From: Vibrio pacinii DSM 19139 | GTDB lineage: Bacteria; Pseudomonadota; Gammaproteobacteria; Enterobacterales; Vibrionaceae | Direction: 5' to 3' | DNA length: 64,000 nt | Assembly (NCBI RefSeq): GCF_000711795.1 | Contig: NZ_KL543978.1 | Location: forward strand, 211,826-275,825 | In this document: positions 54,753-62,952 of the stretch, piece by piece | Numbering within the stretch: position 1 is the first letter of the stretch | Layout: each line of letters starts with the position of its first letter | The notes under the pieces: generated by a model | The model's database searches: none | Seen by the model: only the letters and a program-made list of their open reading frames with translations | Told to the model about the DNA's origin: nothing | Made by a program: the position numbers and the translations under genes

Positions 54753-54780
54753 TGGCGGAGAGATAGGGATTTGAACCCTA
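54753..54780. repeat. right island attachment repeat (tRNA 3' end)
   Basis: The 28 bases identical to 41117-41144, here forming the 3' part of the intact tRNA-Ser from the T-arm to CCA. The tRNA gene is regenerated by the island's copy. Confidence 0.93.
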
Positions 54781-54843
54781 GGTACGCTATTAACGTACGC
54801 CGGTTTTCAAGACCGGTGCTTTCAACCACTCAGCCATCTCTCC
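54753..54843 (-). tRNA. tRNA-Ser (anticodon UGA)
   Basis: A 91-base class II tRNA on the minus strand. The acceptor stem begins GGAGAGATGG and closes with TCTCTCC plus encoded GCCA. The anticodon stem CCGGT/ACCGG encloses CTTGAAA, giving anticodon TGA. A long variable arm GCGTACGTTAATAGCGTAC is typical of tRNA-Ser, and the T-loop is GTTCAAATC. It is the integration site of the island and remains intact. Confidence 0.97.
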
Positions 54844-54855
54844 GTTGCGGTAGGT

Positions 54856-54884
54856 ATATTAGGTTCAACCCCTAGAGTTGTAAA
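54856..54884 (-). promoter_or_regulatory. sigma-70 promoter of tRNA-Ser
   Basis: On the minus strand TTTACA (-35, 54879-54884) and TAATAT (-10, 54856-54861) are 17 bases apart, with the tRNA starting 12 bases downstream of the -10 box. Confidence 0.75.
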
Positions 54885-55158
54885 GCAAAAATTCATACAA
54901 CCTAGTTTAAGTGTTTAGATTATAAGCAGTTATTGGCATGGCCGTTTCCTTCTTGTTTAAATCATTGTTAAAAAAGATCCACAAACAACTTTAGCTCTAT
55001 GCATTCAATAAAATAGTGTTTTATTTTTAACCGCATGATTTAATTGAATAAAACAGTGTTCAGTTAACACTTGTACGCTCGAAAACAATTGCACAACAGT
55101 GTGAACTGTATCAAAATTAGCGTATTAACCGAGTAATTTTGCTTAGAACTGAGGTTTT
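54885..55158 (+). other. leader of the MaoC gene with a spaced direct repeat
   Basis: No gene. Two 17-base copies TT(C/G)AATAAAA(T/C)AGTGTT occur at 55004-55020 and 55044-55060, exactly 40 bases apart, about 100 bases before the hydratase start. Even spacing near four helical turns suits a pair of regulator sites on one face of the DNA. Confidence 0.55.
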
Positions 55159-55863
55159 ATGAAAGTCGCAGACTTATTTAAACATCGTGGTGATACAAAC
55201 TCTAAACAGCATTCAGAATTTATGCAGTGGATGACCCCTACTGTACGCGAATACTGGGGAGAAATTGTCAACAAGGCTCATAACCGCCACTTGTTTACGC
55301 GTCTACGTGATTTCAATGCACCTGCAGTCAACGACGAGATACAACTCCCAGTTGATCAGCCCAAAACTACGCAGCCAAAACCGTTTGAACTCAAGCCAGA
55401 AGCGCAAAAAGTCTATCTAGAGTTGCAACAACAAATCGGCCAAGTGATTCATACTGGCGATTGGTTGGGTATTTCTCAAGAACGTATTAACCAATTTGGT
55501 CAAGTTACTGAAGACATGCAGTGGATCCATACCGATCCAGAGCGTGCTGAAACTGAGTCTCCTTTTAAAACGACGATTGCACACGGTTTTTTAACCCTAG
55601 CTTTGTTGCCTAAGTTGACTGACAGCGTAGATCCAGACAATAACCTATTTCCTACCGCTAAGATGGTCGTCAATATTGGTTTAAATCAGGTACGCTTTCC
55701 ATATCCCGTTAAACCCGGTGATAAAATACGTGCAGTGAGCACCTTAGCTAAAGTTACTCCAATTCGTAAAGGCTTAGAAATAGAGCGCGAAATCAAGGTT
55801 GAAATTGAAGGTATTCGTCGCCCAGGGGCCGTGATTACGTCAGTGATTCAACTGCATTTCTAA
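55159..55863 (+). CDS. MaoC-like (R)-specific enoyl-CoA hydratase family
   Basis: A 234-residue hot-dog-fold protein. The hydratase-2 motif is clear: ITQ-like FGQVTEDMQWIHTDPERA with the catalytic Asp-His, followed by TTIAHGFLTLALLPKL. The N-terminal 90 residues (charged, from MKVADLFKHRGDTN) are an extension beyond the usual 140-160-residue PhaJ/NodN core. It hydrates trans-2-enoyl-CoA to (R)-3-hydroxyacyl-CoA, linking beta-oxidation to polyhydroxyalkanoate or lipid use. It stands alone, with a strong terminator after it. Confidence 0.85.
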   Translation: MKVADLFKHRGDTNSKQHSEFMQWMTPTVREYWGEIVNKAHNRHLFTRLRDFNAPAVNDEIQLPVDQPKTTQPKPFELKPEAQKVYLELQQQIGQVIHTGDWLGISQERINQFGQVTEDMQWIHTDPERAETESPFKTTIAHGFLTLALLPKLTDSVDPDNNLFPTAKMVVNIGLNQVRFPYPVKPGDKIRAVSTLAKVTPIRKGLEIEREIKVEIEGIRRPGAVITSVIQLHF

Positions 55864-55876
55864 ATATTAAAACAAT

Positions 55877-55906
55877 AAAAAAGGATACCTCGCGGTATCC
55901 TTTTTA
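55877..55906. terminator. bidirectional terminator
   Basis: AAAAAGGATACC/GGTATCCTTTTT with a TCGC-type loop and runs of A and T at each side. It lies between the convergent hydratase gene and the 55918-56484 gene. Confidence 0.9.
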
Positions 55907-55917
55907 TTTGCCTTAGA

Positions 55918-56484
55918 TTATTGCCCAACGGTGTAGCAGCATCCCAATGGATAATCCTCACCATTTTTAGCCGTGTATTCTTTCTCTTCTTTACATGCTC
56001 TCGGTTTGCCTTGCGCATCCCCTTTCACTAGGCTGATCCAGTGGCGCATTGCTGCCATTTCGGCCATCTCTTGCGGGAATGTGGTGCATGTTTCCAATTG
56101 AATGTCTTCAATGTCAATTAACTCAATACAACCTGTCCCTTTGTGATAGCCAAATGTCACCTCAACATGGCTACCTGTACCATCACGGAACAAGATAGAT
56201 TCTGGATCTTCCTTTTCACCCGTGTAAGCCACAAAGTGCTTTGGATGCTTTAAGCCACTGTGGCTACCATCTTTGAAATATGCCATCACGTGGCGGTAGT
56301 CGATAACGTAAGCGGTAACTTCTTTGTGCGAGCCGTTCTCTAACGGAAACAGGCGATCAAGCAACTGTTTGGCTTTTACTTGTTTTTCCATCGCTTGGCT
56401 TGTTTCTACCGCGAAGACTGCTTCAGCGATAAATGGCTTATTTTGTTTTTGGATTTCAGTCTTATCGAATGTCAGCATGTTCAT
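55918..56484 (-). CDS. hypothetical protein divergent from the DUF3612 regulator
   Basis: A 188-residue soluble protein starting at 56484 (MNMLTFDKTEIQKQNKPF), where GAGGG lies 8 bases upstream. It has a mixed alpha/beta middle (HKEVTAYVIDYRHVMAYFKDG, HVEVTFGYHKGTGCIELIDIED) and a Cys-containing tail (RACKEEKEYTAKNG, PLGCCYTV). There is no signal peptide or recognised catalytic motif. It is divergent from the DUF3612/XRE gene, which may control it. In vibrios such regulators sit near glyoxylate-shunt genes, so a link to that pathway is possible but unproven. I do not recognise the family. Confidence 0.7.
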   Translation of the reverse strand: MNMLTFDKTEIQKQNKPFIAEAVFAVETSQAMEKQVKAKQLLDRLFPLENGSHKEVTAYVIDYRHVMAYFKDGSHSGLKHPKHFVAYTGEKEDPESILFRDGTGSHVEVTFGYHKGTGCIELIDIEDIQLETCTTFPQEMAEMAAMRHWISLVKGDAQGKPRACKEEKEYTAKNGEDYPLGCCYTVGQ

Positions 56485-56610
56485 AGCGTTTCCCTCGCGG
56501 ATATTGCACAACTTTTAAGTCCTAGAGCAAATATTCCAAATTGGCATTTAACTGTTTTGCTAATTTGTGACTTTGCTTACTTTGTATACTAGTGAATTTT
56601 TGACTACAAT

Positions 56611-56637
56611 TTCACAACAAAAATTTTACAGTGTGAA
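56611..56637. promoter_or_regulatory. inverted repeat upstream of the DUF3612 gene
   Basis: TTCACA (56611-56616) and TGTGAA (56632-56637) are inverted copies 10 bases before the regulator ATG, within an AT-rich stretch holding several more TGTGA-like words. A candidate autoregulatory site. Confidence 0.4.
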
Positions 56638-56646
56638 TTTTACAAA

Positions 56647-58173
56647 ATGGCCGTGTCAAAAAGCTTAATTCGTCAATCTCATTTTTTAGGGACTAAGATA
56701 CGAAATCTTAGGAAACGCAACCATTTAACCATGGAGGATCTCTCTGCGCGTTGCATTAGAGTCAGCCCAGAATATGCACCTTCGGTCTCCTACCTCTCGA
56801 TGATCGAGCGCGGAAAACGAGTGCCTAGTATTGATATGTTGGAAGTCATCGCTGAAGTTTTCCAAAAGGATCCGTCTTGGTTTTTAGATGATGAACCAGA
56901 GCAAGCTGACATCACCCCAGATAAAGGCAACCGCGGTGGCATCAGCGGCATGGCTCTAGAGCCGAGTTTCTTGTTTTCTAATGACATCTTACAAATCGCC
57001 ATTCCCGAGATGTTATCGCAAACGGGTATTACTGGCCGCCAATTTGCTCATCTGTTGATCCGCGCTCACCAAGAGAGCAATCAAAATCACTTTCCCGATC
57101 TTGAGCGCGCGGCCGAAGAAGTCGGGCTGAAACGACTCAATCTCTCAGCAGAAGATCTCATGGACATCGCGCGTAGTTTGGGATTAACGATACGTTGGAT
57201 TTCACGTCCACCGAAAGATGTGGTTGATGAACTTGGTGTTAGCGCCAAACAAGTGGTTACCTCATTTTTTGAGCCACCCGGTACGATATTTCTCAATGAA
57301 GTCCTTAAGCACTACCCTACTCGGCTCAAATACGATTTATCTGTCTATATAGGTCACTGCGTATTGCACAGTAAAGAAGGGTTAAAGAGTGTGCTTTCCG
57401 TTGGCCATGCCAATAGCTGGGAAGAATACGATCAAGCAACGCCAACATCAGAGCTAAACTCACAAGATATTTTGCAAGCGTGGCGTGATTTTGAGTCGAG
57501 TTTTTTCGCCGGAGCCCTACTCTGCCCTAAAGTCCCGTTTAGGCAATTGCTTGACCGCAGTGGCTATGAAATTGATGTGCACCAAAAGGCTGGAGTGTCT
57601 CCTTCTGTCGCTATGCGTCGCATGACCGTCGTATCCCCTTACCCACACTGGCATTATTTTGATGCGTATGGGCAGAACAAACTCAAAGCCGTCTACCGTG
57701 GTAATGGCATTCCGCTTCCTTGGGGGAATATGCGTAAAGTGAATGATCCTTGTCAGCACTGGGCCGTTTTTCGTCGTCTTTCTGAGCCACAACAGGGAAG
57801 CTCCGCCCAGATATCCATTCTTAATGTGGGTGATGAGCCAAGAATATACTGCTGTGAATCCGTTAACATGACCGATCCTGCCGGAAACAATCGTGTCCTG
57901 TGTGCCGGGATAGATTTAAACCCAGCGATCGATGCTCAGGGTGGAAACTCACTGGAATTAGCTGAAGAGTTAAAAGCGCTGTGTGTCGGCAATGGGGGCA
58001 GTGCGCCTATTCCTCGTCATATGCAGAAAGAATTCACCACCGTTGCAAAAATTCTCAATATTAATTGGATAGAGCGAGGTATTCAGTCTGATGCCAGAGT
58101 GATTTGTTCAAGAGGTGCAGTATGCCCAAGAAAACCTAGTTGCTATAACGGCTGCCAAGACTCGGGCGCTTAA
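56647..58173 (+). CDS. DUF3612 XRE-family regulator (short-chain acyl-CoA regulator type)
   Basis: A 508-residue regulator with an N-terminal helix-turn-helix (LGTKIRNLRKRNHLTMEDLSARC, then YLSMIERGKRVPSIDMLEVIAE, residues about 15-75). It is followed by a long DUF3612 effector region, including a DUF955/peptidase-like segment LKYDLSVYIGHCVLH and a Cys-rich end (CSRGAVCPRKPSCYNGC). Architecture resembles RamB/ScfR-type regulators of acetate, propionate and glyoxylate genes. The helix after position 340 (VAMRRMTVVSPYPHWHYF) is typical. Ligand and targets are not visible here. Confidence 0.88.
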   Translation: MAVSKSLIRQSHFLGTKIRNLRKRNHLTMEDLSARCIRVSPEYAPSVSYLSMIERGKRVPSIDMLEVIAEVFQKDPSWFLDDEPEQADITPDKGNRGGISGMALEPSFLFSNDILQIAIPEMLSQTGITGRQFAHLLIRAHQESNQNHFPDLERAAEEVGLKRLNLSAEDLMDIARSLGLTIRWISRPPKDVVDELGVSAKQVVTSFFEPPGTIFLNEVLKHYPTRLKYDLSVYIGHCVLHSKEGLKSVLSVGHANSWEEYDQATPTSELNSQDILQAWRDFESSFFAGALLCPKVPFRQLLDRSGYEIDVHQKAGVSPSVAMRRMTVVSPYPHWHYFDAYGQNKLKAVYRGNGIPLPWGNMRKVNDPCQHWAVFRRLSEPQQGSSAQISILNVGDEPRIYCCESVNMTDPAGNNRVLCAGIDLNPAIDAQGGNSLELAEELKALCVGNGGSAPIPRHMQKEFTTVAKILNINWIERGIQSDARVICSRGAVCPRKPSCYNGCQDSGA

Positions 58174-58182
58174 TAGAAAAAA

Positions 58183-58209
58183 AGCCAATCACAACAATCG
58201 TGATTGGCT
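58183..58209. terminator. terminator-like hairpin after the DUF3612 gene
   Basis: A perfect 10-bp stem AGCCAATCAC/GTGATTGGCT with a 7-base loop, preceded by A7 and followed by an AT-rich tail. Confidence 0.75.
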
Positions 58210-58392
58210 ATATATATTTGTGAACAAAATAGGTTCACTAACAACGTCAGTTGGCTAGGTGACCCTCGGCTTAATAAGGGTCAACTAATATTAAGCATTT
58301 AGCGTGCCAACTTTCAAAGCACTGTATAGTGTCTATTTTGCACAAAAAACCGTCCATTTCACAAAAACTAGGCGCATAATACTTTTTCATGT

Positions 58393-58436
58393 TGCAATTC
58401 AGTGCAAAATGCAAATATTCGTCATTGCATATTGCA
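58393..58436. repeat. cluster of five TGCA words in a convergent gap
   Basis: TGCA occurs at 58393, 58403, 58410, 58426 and 58433, mostly as TTGCA/TGCAA, just before the 3' end of gntR. The rest of 58210-58438 shows no gene. It resembles RamB/ScfR-type binding words but lies between gene ends. Confidence 0.5.
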
Positions 58437-58438
58437 AT

Positions 58439-59440
58439 TTAAATACTCTCTCCACACTCGATCTGATAACCAAGATCAATACTGGCTTGCCAACTATCAG
58501 CGCCCTTTAGCCGCTCAATTAATTGACTGGCTGCTACACGGCCGATCTCTTCACGAGGTGTAACGACCGTCGCTAATCTCGGTATCATTGCTTGGCTAAT
58601 ATCGTGACCGTGGAACCCTGCAATGGCCATTTGTTCCGGCACCTTGATTCCACGTCGCTGACACTCATACAATGCCCCAATCGCTAAATCATCATTAGTA
58701 CAAACAATCCCATCCACATCTGGGTGCAACTCAAGTAACTGACCTAAAAGCTTCGCTCCCAAGGTAAATGATGATGCTTCTTCAGTTTGTAAACTGATCG
58801 GCAACTGCCCAACTTGCTCAACCGCACGCCGATAGCCTTGTAATTTAAGCCGAGTACGTTCATCCATACGCGCAGCAAAGTATGCGACTCGCTTGCGTCC
58901 TTTCGCTTGAAGAGCTTTGGTCATATCTAGTGATGCTTGGCCATTATCAAAGCCCACCGCTTGTTCAATACGAGGTGAGTAACTATCCATAATCTCAATC
59001 ACAGGGATAGACGCCGTTTTGAGCATTTTACGTGCTTTCTGAGTATGAATGTTCTCAGATAAAATAATTGCGTCAACATTGTAAGAGAGCAGTGAAGCGA
59101 TACTTTGCTCCTCTAGCTCGGTGCTGTAGCTGTAGTGAGCAATCATGGTTTGATAGCCTGCAGGCGTCGTCACTGACTCTATACCTCGAATCACTTCGGC
59201 AAAAACTTGGTTAGTTAGAGACGGGACCAATACACCAATCGCATTTGACTTGGCGTTCGAAAGGATATCAGGGGCGCGATTCGGGATGTAACCGAGGTCT
59301 TCAACGGCTTGGTTAATTTTTTCTTTCAATGCATCCGATACTTGCGAAGGATCGCGTAAACAACGACTTACAGTCATTTTTGTCACACCGACTCTATCGG
59401 CTATATCCTGTAATGTCGGTCTTTTTTTCTTGTTGGCCAT
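58439..59440 (-). CDS. gntR: LacI-family gluconate repressor GntR
   Basis: A 333-residue repressor. The LacI-type HTH is at residues 1-60 (PTLQDIADRVGVTKMTVSRCLRD), followed by the hinge and a periplasmic-binding-protein-like effector domain (from SNAIGVLVPSLTNQVFAEVI). The start at 59440 (MANKKKRPTLQD) is chosen because the HTH begins there; a longer reading adds 49 residues encoded across the promoter and operator. It is in the gnd/gntK/TRAP cluster and has a GntR-like palindrome just upstream, suggesting autoregulation with gluconate or 6-phosphogluconate as inducer. Confidence 0.85.
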   Translation of the reverse strand: MANKKKRPTLQDIADRVGVTKMTVSRCLRDPSQVSDALKEKINQAVEDLGYIPNRAPDILSNAKSNAIGVLVPSLTNQVFAEVIRGIESVTTPAGYQTMIAHYSYSTELEEQSIASLLSYNVDAIILSENIHTQKARKMLKTASIPVIEIMDSYSPRIEQAVGFDNGQASLDMTKALQAKGRKRVAYFAARMDERTRLKLQGYRRAVEQVGQLPISLQTEEASSFTLGAKLLGQLLELHPDVDGIVCTNDDLAIGALYECQRRGIKVPEQMAIAGFHGHDISQAMIPRLATVVTPREEIGRVAASQLIERLKGADSWQASIDLGYQIECGESI

Positions 59441-59467
59441 GACGGTTTTCTTATCATCGATATGTTG

Positions 59468-59481
59468 TGTTACTGGTAACA
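59468..59481. promoter_or_regulatory. GntR-like operator
   Basis: TGTTACTGGTAACA, a near-perfect palindrome 27 bases before the gntR start. It matches the known E. coli GntR operator form ATGTTAC-CG-GTAACAT closely. It overlaps the promoter, so it would allow autorepression. Confidence 0.7.
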
Positions 59482-59527
59482 TAGTACCTGCATCGAGAAT
59501 AACTTTTATTGGTTTAGATAACAAAAA

Positions 59528-59551
59528 AGCGCTCACATGTCGGTGAGCGCT
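59528..59551 (-). terminator. terminator of the gnd transcript
   Basis: AGCGCTCAC/GTGAGCGCT (9-bp perfect stem) followed on the minus strand by TTTTTTGT, just after the gnd stop. Confidence 0.9.
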
Positions 59552-59555
59552 GATT

Positions 59556-61049
59556 TTATTGTAAAATTTGACGTTTTTCGTTATCACTCCAGGTTAGGTG
59601 ATAACGATTCGATTCGGCATCATCAAGCCGAGAATAGCCATGAGCCCCAAAGTAGTCTCGTTGCGCTTGAAGCAAATTCGCCGGTAGAACACCACTGCGC
59701 AATGAATCAAAATAGCTCAGCGCCGAACTTATTGCTGGCATTGGCACTCCCGACATCGCCGCATTGGCTACCGTTGAGCGCCAGCCGGAAGATTTAGCCT
59801 CTATTTGAGTGGCAAAGTCTTGTGCTAGCAGTAAGTTATCTAACTCCGGGTCATTTTGATACGCCTTGGTGATATCTTGTAAGAAGTGCGCTCGAATTAT
59901 ACAACCCGCTCGCCAGATCTTGGCGATGTTGGCGTAGTCCAATGCCCAACGTTCAGTACATGAGGTAGTTTTAAGTAGATCAAAGCCTTGCGCATAGGCC
60001 GTCACTTTGGCACAAAACAGCGCATCATGCAGTTGTATCAAAATAGCATCAACGTCAGAGAAGTTGACTTGCTTGAGTGGCGTGTTCAACTGCTGTTCCG
60101 CTTGCAAACGTAATGCTTTTTGGCCACTTTGCGCGCGGGCAAACACGGCCTGCGCGATTGTCGGTGCGGGTACACCGGCTTGAAGCGCATTTACGGCCGT
60201 CCAAAGCCCGGTTCCCTTCTGCCCTGCTTTATCAAGCACAACCTCAACCAATGGCTTATTGGTAATGGGATCGCTTGTTTGCAATATTTCAGCACTAATT
60301 TCCATTAAGTAGCTATTCAGCACACCTTGATTCCACTGGCCGAATATCTGCCCAATCTCAGCAGCACTTAGTCTCAGCGCCTGCGCCATGAAATGATACG
60401 CCTCACATATCAACTGCATATCGGCGTATTCAATCCCGTTATGCACCATCTTGACGTAATGACCTGCACCAGCGGGCCCCAAATAGGCCGCGCATGCTTC
60501 ACCGCTTTCAAACGGCCCCACAGCAAGCCCATTACTATCAACTTTCGCCGCAATGGCTAACCACATAGGCTTAATATATTGCCAAGCTGATTGCTCGCCG
60601 CTAGCCATCAGTGACGGCCCAGTTCGAGCGCCAACTTCACCTCCAGACACTGCGGTACTGAAAAAACGCAATTTACCCTGATATTGCTGCTCTCGACGTT
60701 CACTATCTGTCCATAAGCTATTGCCAGTATCGATGACAATATCTTGCTTGGCTAAACCGGCGTTTAGTAAATCATCAATGACGTTATCAACAATTTCCCC
60801 AGCAGGAACCGATAAGGCGATCACCCTCGGTGTCTCAAGGCTTGCCAATAAATCGCTCAAAGACGTTAAGGCGATAAATCGTCCTTTATGGTCTTTTTGG
60901 CTCACCAACGCAGCTTCTGCAATGGCTTTGTCACGATGAACCGGATTGACATCAAAACCCGAGACATCAAACCCATGGTCAATCAGGTTCAGCGCCAAGC
61001 TTTTGCCCATAACACCTAAGCCTATCATCGCAATATTGGACTGACTCAT
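59556..61049 (-). CDS. gnd: 6-phosphogluconate dehydrogenase (decarboxylating)
   Basis: Converts 6-phosphogluconate to ribulose 5-phosphate with NADP+ in the oxidative pentose phosphate pathway. It has a Rossmann motif MIGLGVMGKSLALNLIDHG (7-25), SGGEVGARTGPSLMASG near 135-151, the catalytic Lys-His region GAGHYVKMVHNGIEYADMQ near 195, and the sugar-binding IIRAHFLQDI. At 497 residues it is slightly longer than the E. coli enzyme, with an extended C-terminal tail. The start overlaps the stop of gntK by four bases, so it is translated with it. Confidence 0.95.
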   Translation of the reverse strand: MSQSNIAMIGLGVMGKSLALNLIDHGFDVSGFDVNPVHRDKAIAEAALVSQKDHKGRFIALTSLSDLLASLETPRVIALSVPAGEIVDNVIDDLLNAGLAKQDIVIDTGNSLWTDSERREQQYQGKLRFFSTAVSGGEVGARTGPSLMASGEQSAWQYIKPMWLAIAAKVDSNGLAVGPFESGEACAAYLGPAGAGHYVKMVHNGIEYADMQLICEAYHFMAQALRLSAAEIGQIFGQWNQGVLNSYLMEISAEILQTSDPITNKPLVEVVLDKAGQKGTGLWTAVNALQAGVPAPTIAQAVFARAQSGQKALRLQAEQQLNTPLKQVNFSDVDAILIQLHDALFCAKVTAYAQGFDLLKTTSCTERWALDYANIAKIWRAGCIIRAHFLQDITKAYQNDPELDNLLLAQDFATQIEAKSSGWRSTVANAAMSGVPMPAISSALSYFDSLRSGVLPANLLQAQRDYFGAHGYSRLDDAESNRYHLTWSDNEKRQILQ

Positions 61050-61546
61050 CCTTGACGCTCCTTAATCGCTTGCAGTGCTTGCTGAAGCACACCTTCAATC
61101 GGCAATGAAATATCGATATGCAGTGCTTCATCACAACTCGGCTCAACAAGAGCCTCGAACTGGCTGCGTAGCATCGACTCACCGTTAAAATAATGATTGG
61201 CGCGCTTTTGATGACGAGCCCAAATGGTATCGAAGTCGCCTTTAAGATAAACAATCACCAACTCGGGGTTATTGTGACGAAGCACCTGACGATATTCGGG
61301 TTTGAGCGCAGAACAAGCGATCACTGCCGCGTCGTTATCGGTATAAATACGATTGAGCGTTTGTAACCACCCACTACGATCCTCATCGGTCAGCGGTATA
61401 CCCTGACGCATTTTCTCGACATTAGCCTCGGGATGGTAGTCATCACCATCGTAAAAAGGTAACGCTAGGGCTTTTGCAATTTCGCTGCCGATCAAGCTTT
61501 TACCACAGCCTGATACACCCATCACTACTATTTTTTTTGCTTTCAT
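61046..61546 (-). CDS. gntK: gluconokinase
   Basis: Phosphorylates gluconate to 6-phosphogluconate. P-loop GVSGCGKSLIGSEIA at residues 9-23, then DGDDYHPEANVEKMRQGIPLTDEDR, the gluconokinase substrate region, and VIACSALKPEYRQVLR near 75-90. Its 166 residues are the family length. It sits in the gluconate cluster and its product is the substrate of the coupled gnd gene. Confidence 0.95.
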   Translation of the reverse strand: MKAKKIVVMGVSGCGKSLIGSEIAKALALPFYDGDDYHPEANVEKMRQGIPLTDEDRSGWLQTLNRIYTDNDAAVIACSALKPEYRQVLRHNNPELVIVYLKGDFDTIWARHQKRANHYFNGESMLRSQFEALVEPSCDEALHIDISLPIEGVLQQALQAIKERQG

Positions 61547-61629
61547 TGGACAATACTATCCTTAGCCTTGTGGCTGATGCGAAGGCTGTGAATTCCAACT
61601 AAATAACGTTTCATTTTGTTTGGAAGCGC

Positions 61630-62952
61630 TTACTTCCACCACATCGCTAGATCTGGGAAGATAATCACTAGGCTCAAGACCAACACCTGCAAAGCGATGA
61701 ATGGTAAGAGCGACGTAAAGATTTCTCCCAAGCTGATATCTTTTGGAGCCACTGATTTAAGATAGAAAGCGGCTGGTCCAAAGGGTGGCGAGAGAAAAGA
61801 GACCTGCATGTTAAGGCAGAAAACAACACCAAACCAAACCGGGTCAAATCCAAGGCCAGTAATAATGGGGACAAAGATTGGCATCGTAAGAAGTGCCACG
61901 CCGACCCAGTCAAGGAACATGCCGAGCACAAGCAAAATCACCATCATGATCAGCAAAGTACCCATCGCACTGCCACCACTTAGACTTAAAATAACTTCCT
62001 CGACAAAATCGATGCCGCCCATCAAGTTATAAATGCCCACCAGTGCACTCGCACCAATACCAATCCACATGATCATTCCGCACGTTCGCATCGTTGCGAT
62101 AGCACTCTCTTTAAGCATGTTGAGACTCATTTCTCCGCGGATAATCGCAGAAATCATGATACCAACGACGCCCAATGCAGAGGCTTCGGTGACAGAGGCG
62201 ATACCAGTATAAATACTGCCTAGTACCACGGCGACTGAGAGCAACGGGAAGAACAACGCCTTGAAGTAACTGACTTGAGGTTCGTCTTCTTCGTCACTGT
62301 CACTTGGAATCGGTGCCAACGCAGGGTTTAACTTACAACGAATAAGCACATAAGCGATGTAGAAGCCTGCGAGAATAAACGCCGGAAGAAACGAGGCTTT
62401 GAACAAATCACCAATCGAAACGCTCGCGGTCATGCCATAGATAATAAGTACAATACTTGGCGGTAACATCGTTCCCAGTGCGCCGCCTGCACACGTGGTA
62501 CCAATCGCCAACTTTCGGTCGTAACCCAATCTCAGCATTTGCGGCAAGGCTAAAATACCAAGCAGTACGGTTTCTCCCCCAATAACCCCTGACATTGATG
62601 CCAACAATACCGCCACCAAAAGAGTCTGTACGGCTACACCACCACGGACTTTACGCCCGACGGATTTCATTGCATCAAACAGATCTTTGGCAATGCCTGA
62701 GCGATCGAGCAGCGCGGCCATCAAGACAAACATCGGCACCGCTAAAAAGACATAACCAGAGGCAAAACTGTAAGTACGACTAGCAATCAGGGGCACGGCA
62801 TCAGGGCCAAACCAAAACAGGGTAAAAAAGATCGCAACAAAACCGGTCACAAAAGCGAGCTGCATCCCTGTTAGCAACAAAGCGATCATCATTACCAGCA
62901 TTAGGATACTGCCCCATGCTAGGCCGATTGAAGATAAATCAAACATCGTCAT
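61630..62952 (-). CDS. TRAP transporter large permease (DctM type)
   Basis: A 440-residue inner-membrane protein with about 12 hydrophobic segments, including the DctM family stretches AVPMFVLMAALLDRSGIA and GGALGTMLPPSIVLIIYG. With the small subunit it forms the ion-gradient-driven permease of a tripartite ATP-independent periplasmic transporter. Its start overlaps the stop of the small-subunit gene by 14 bases. Adjacent gntK and gnd make gluconate or a related sugar acid the likely substrate (inference). Confidence 0.92.
   Translation of the reverse strand: MTMFDLSSIGLAWGSILMLVMMIALLLTGMQLAFVTGFVAIFFTLFWFGPDAVPLIASRTYSFASGYVFLAVPMFVLMAALLDRSGIAKDLFDAMKSVGRKVRGGVAVQTLLVAVLLASMSGVIGGETVLLGILALPQMLRLGYDRKLAIGTTCAGGALGTMLPPSIVLIIYGMTASVSIGDLFKASFLPAFILAGFYIAYVLIRCKLNPALAPIPSDSDEEDEPQVSYFKALFFPLLSVAVVLGSIYTGIASVTEASALGVVGIMISAIIRGEMSLNMLKESAIATMRTCGMIMWIGIGASALVGIYNLMGGIDFVEEVILSLSGGSAMGTLLIMMVILLVLGMFLDWVGVALLTMPIFVPIITGLGFDPVWFGVVFCLNMQVSFLSPPFGPAAFYLKSVAPKDISLGEIFTSLLPFIALQVLVLSLVIIFPDLAMWWK

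Larger units (their letters stand above)
41117..54780. mobile_element. integrative mobilisable island in tRNA-Ser(UGA)
   Basis: A 13.66-kb element bounded by 28-bp direct repeats of the tRNA-Ser 3' end. All its genes lie on the minus strand. The tRNA-proximal end holds the integrase module, the middle a mobilisation module (oriT-like hairpins, MobC-like, relaxase-like and nested MobB-like genes), and the distal end one cargo gene, a primase-reverse transcriptase. It has no conjugation pilus genes, so it would need a helper element (an IME rather than an ICE). It brought its own terminator (54715-54737) to replace the one it displaced. Confidence 0.9.
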
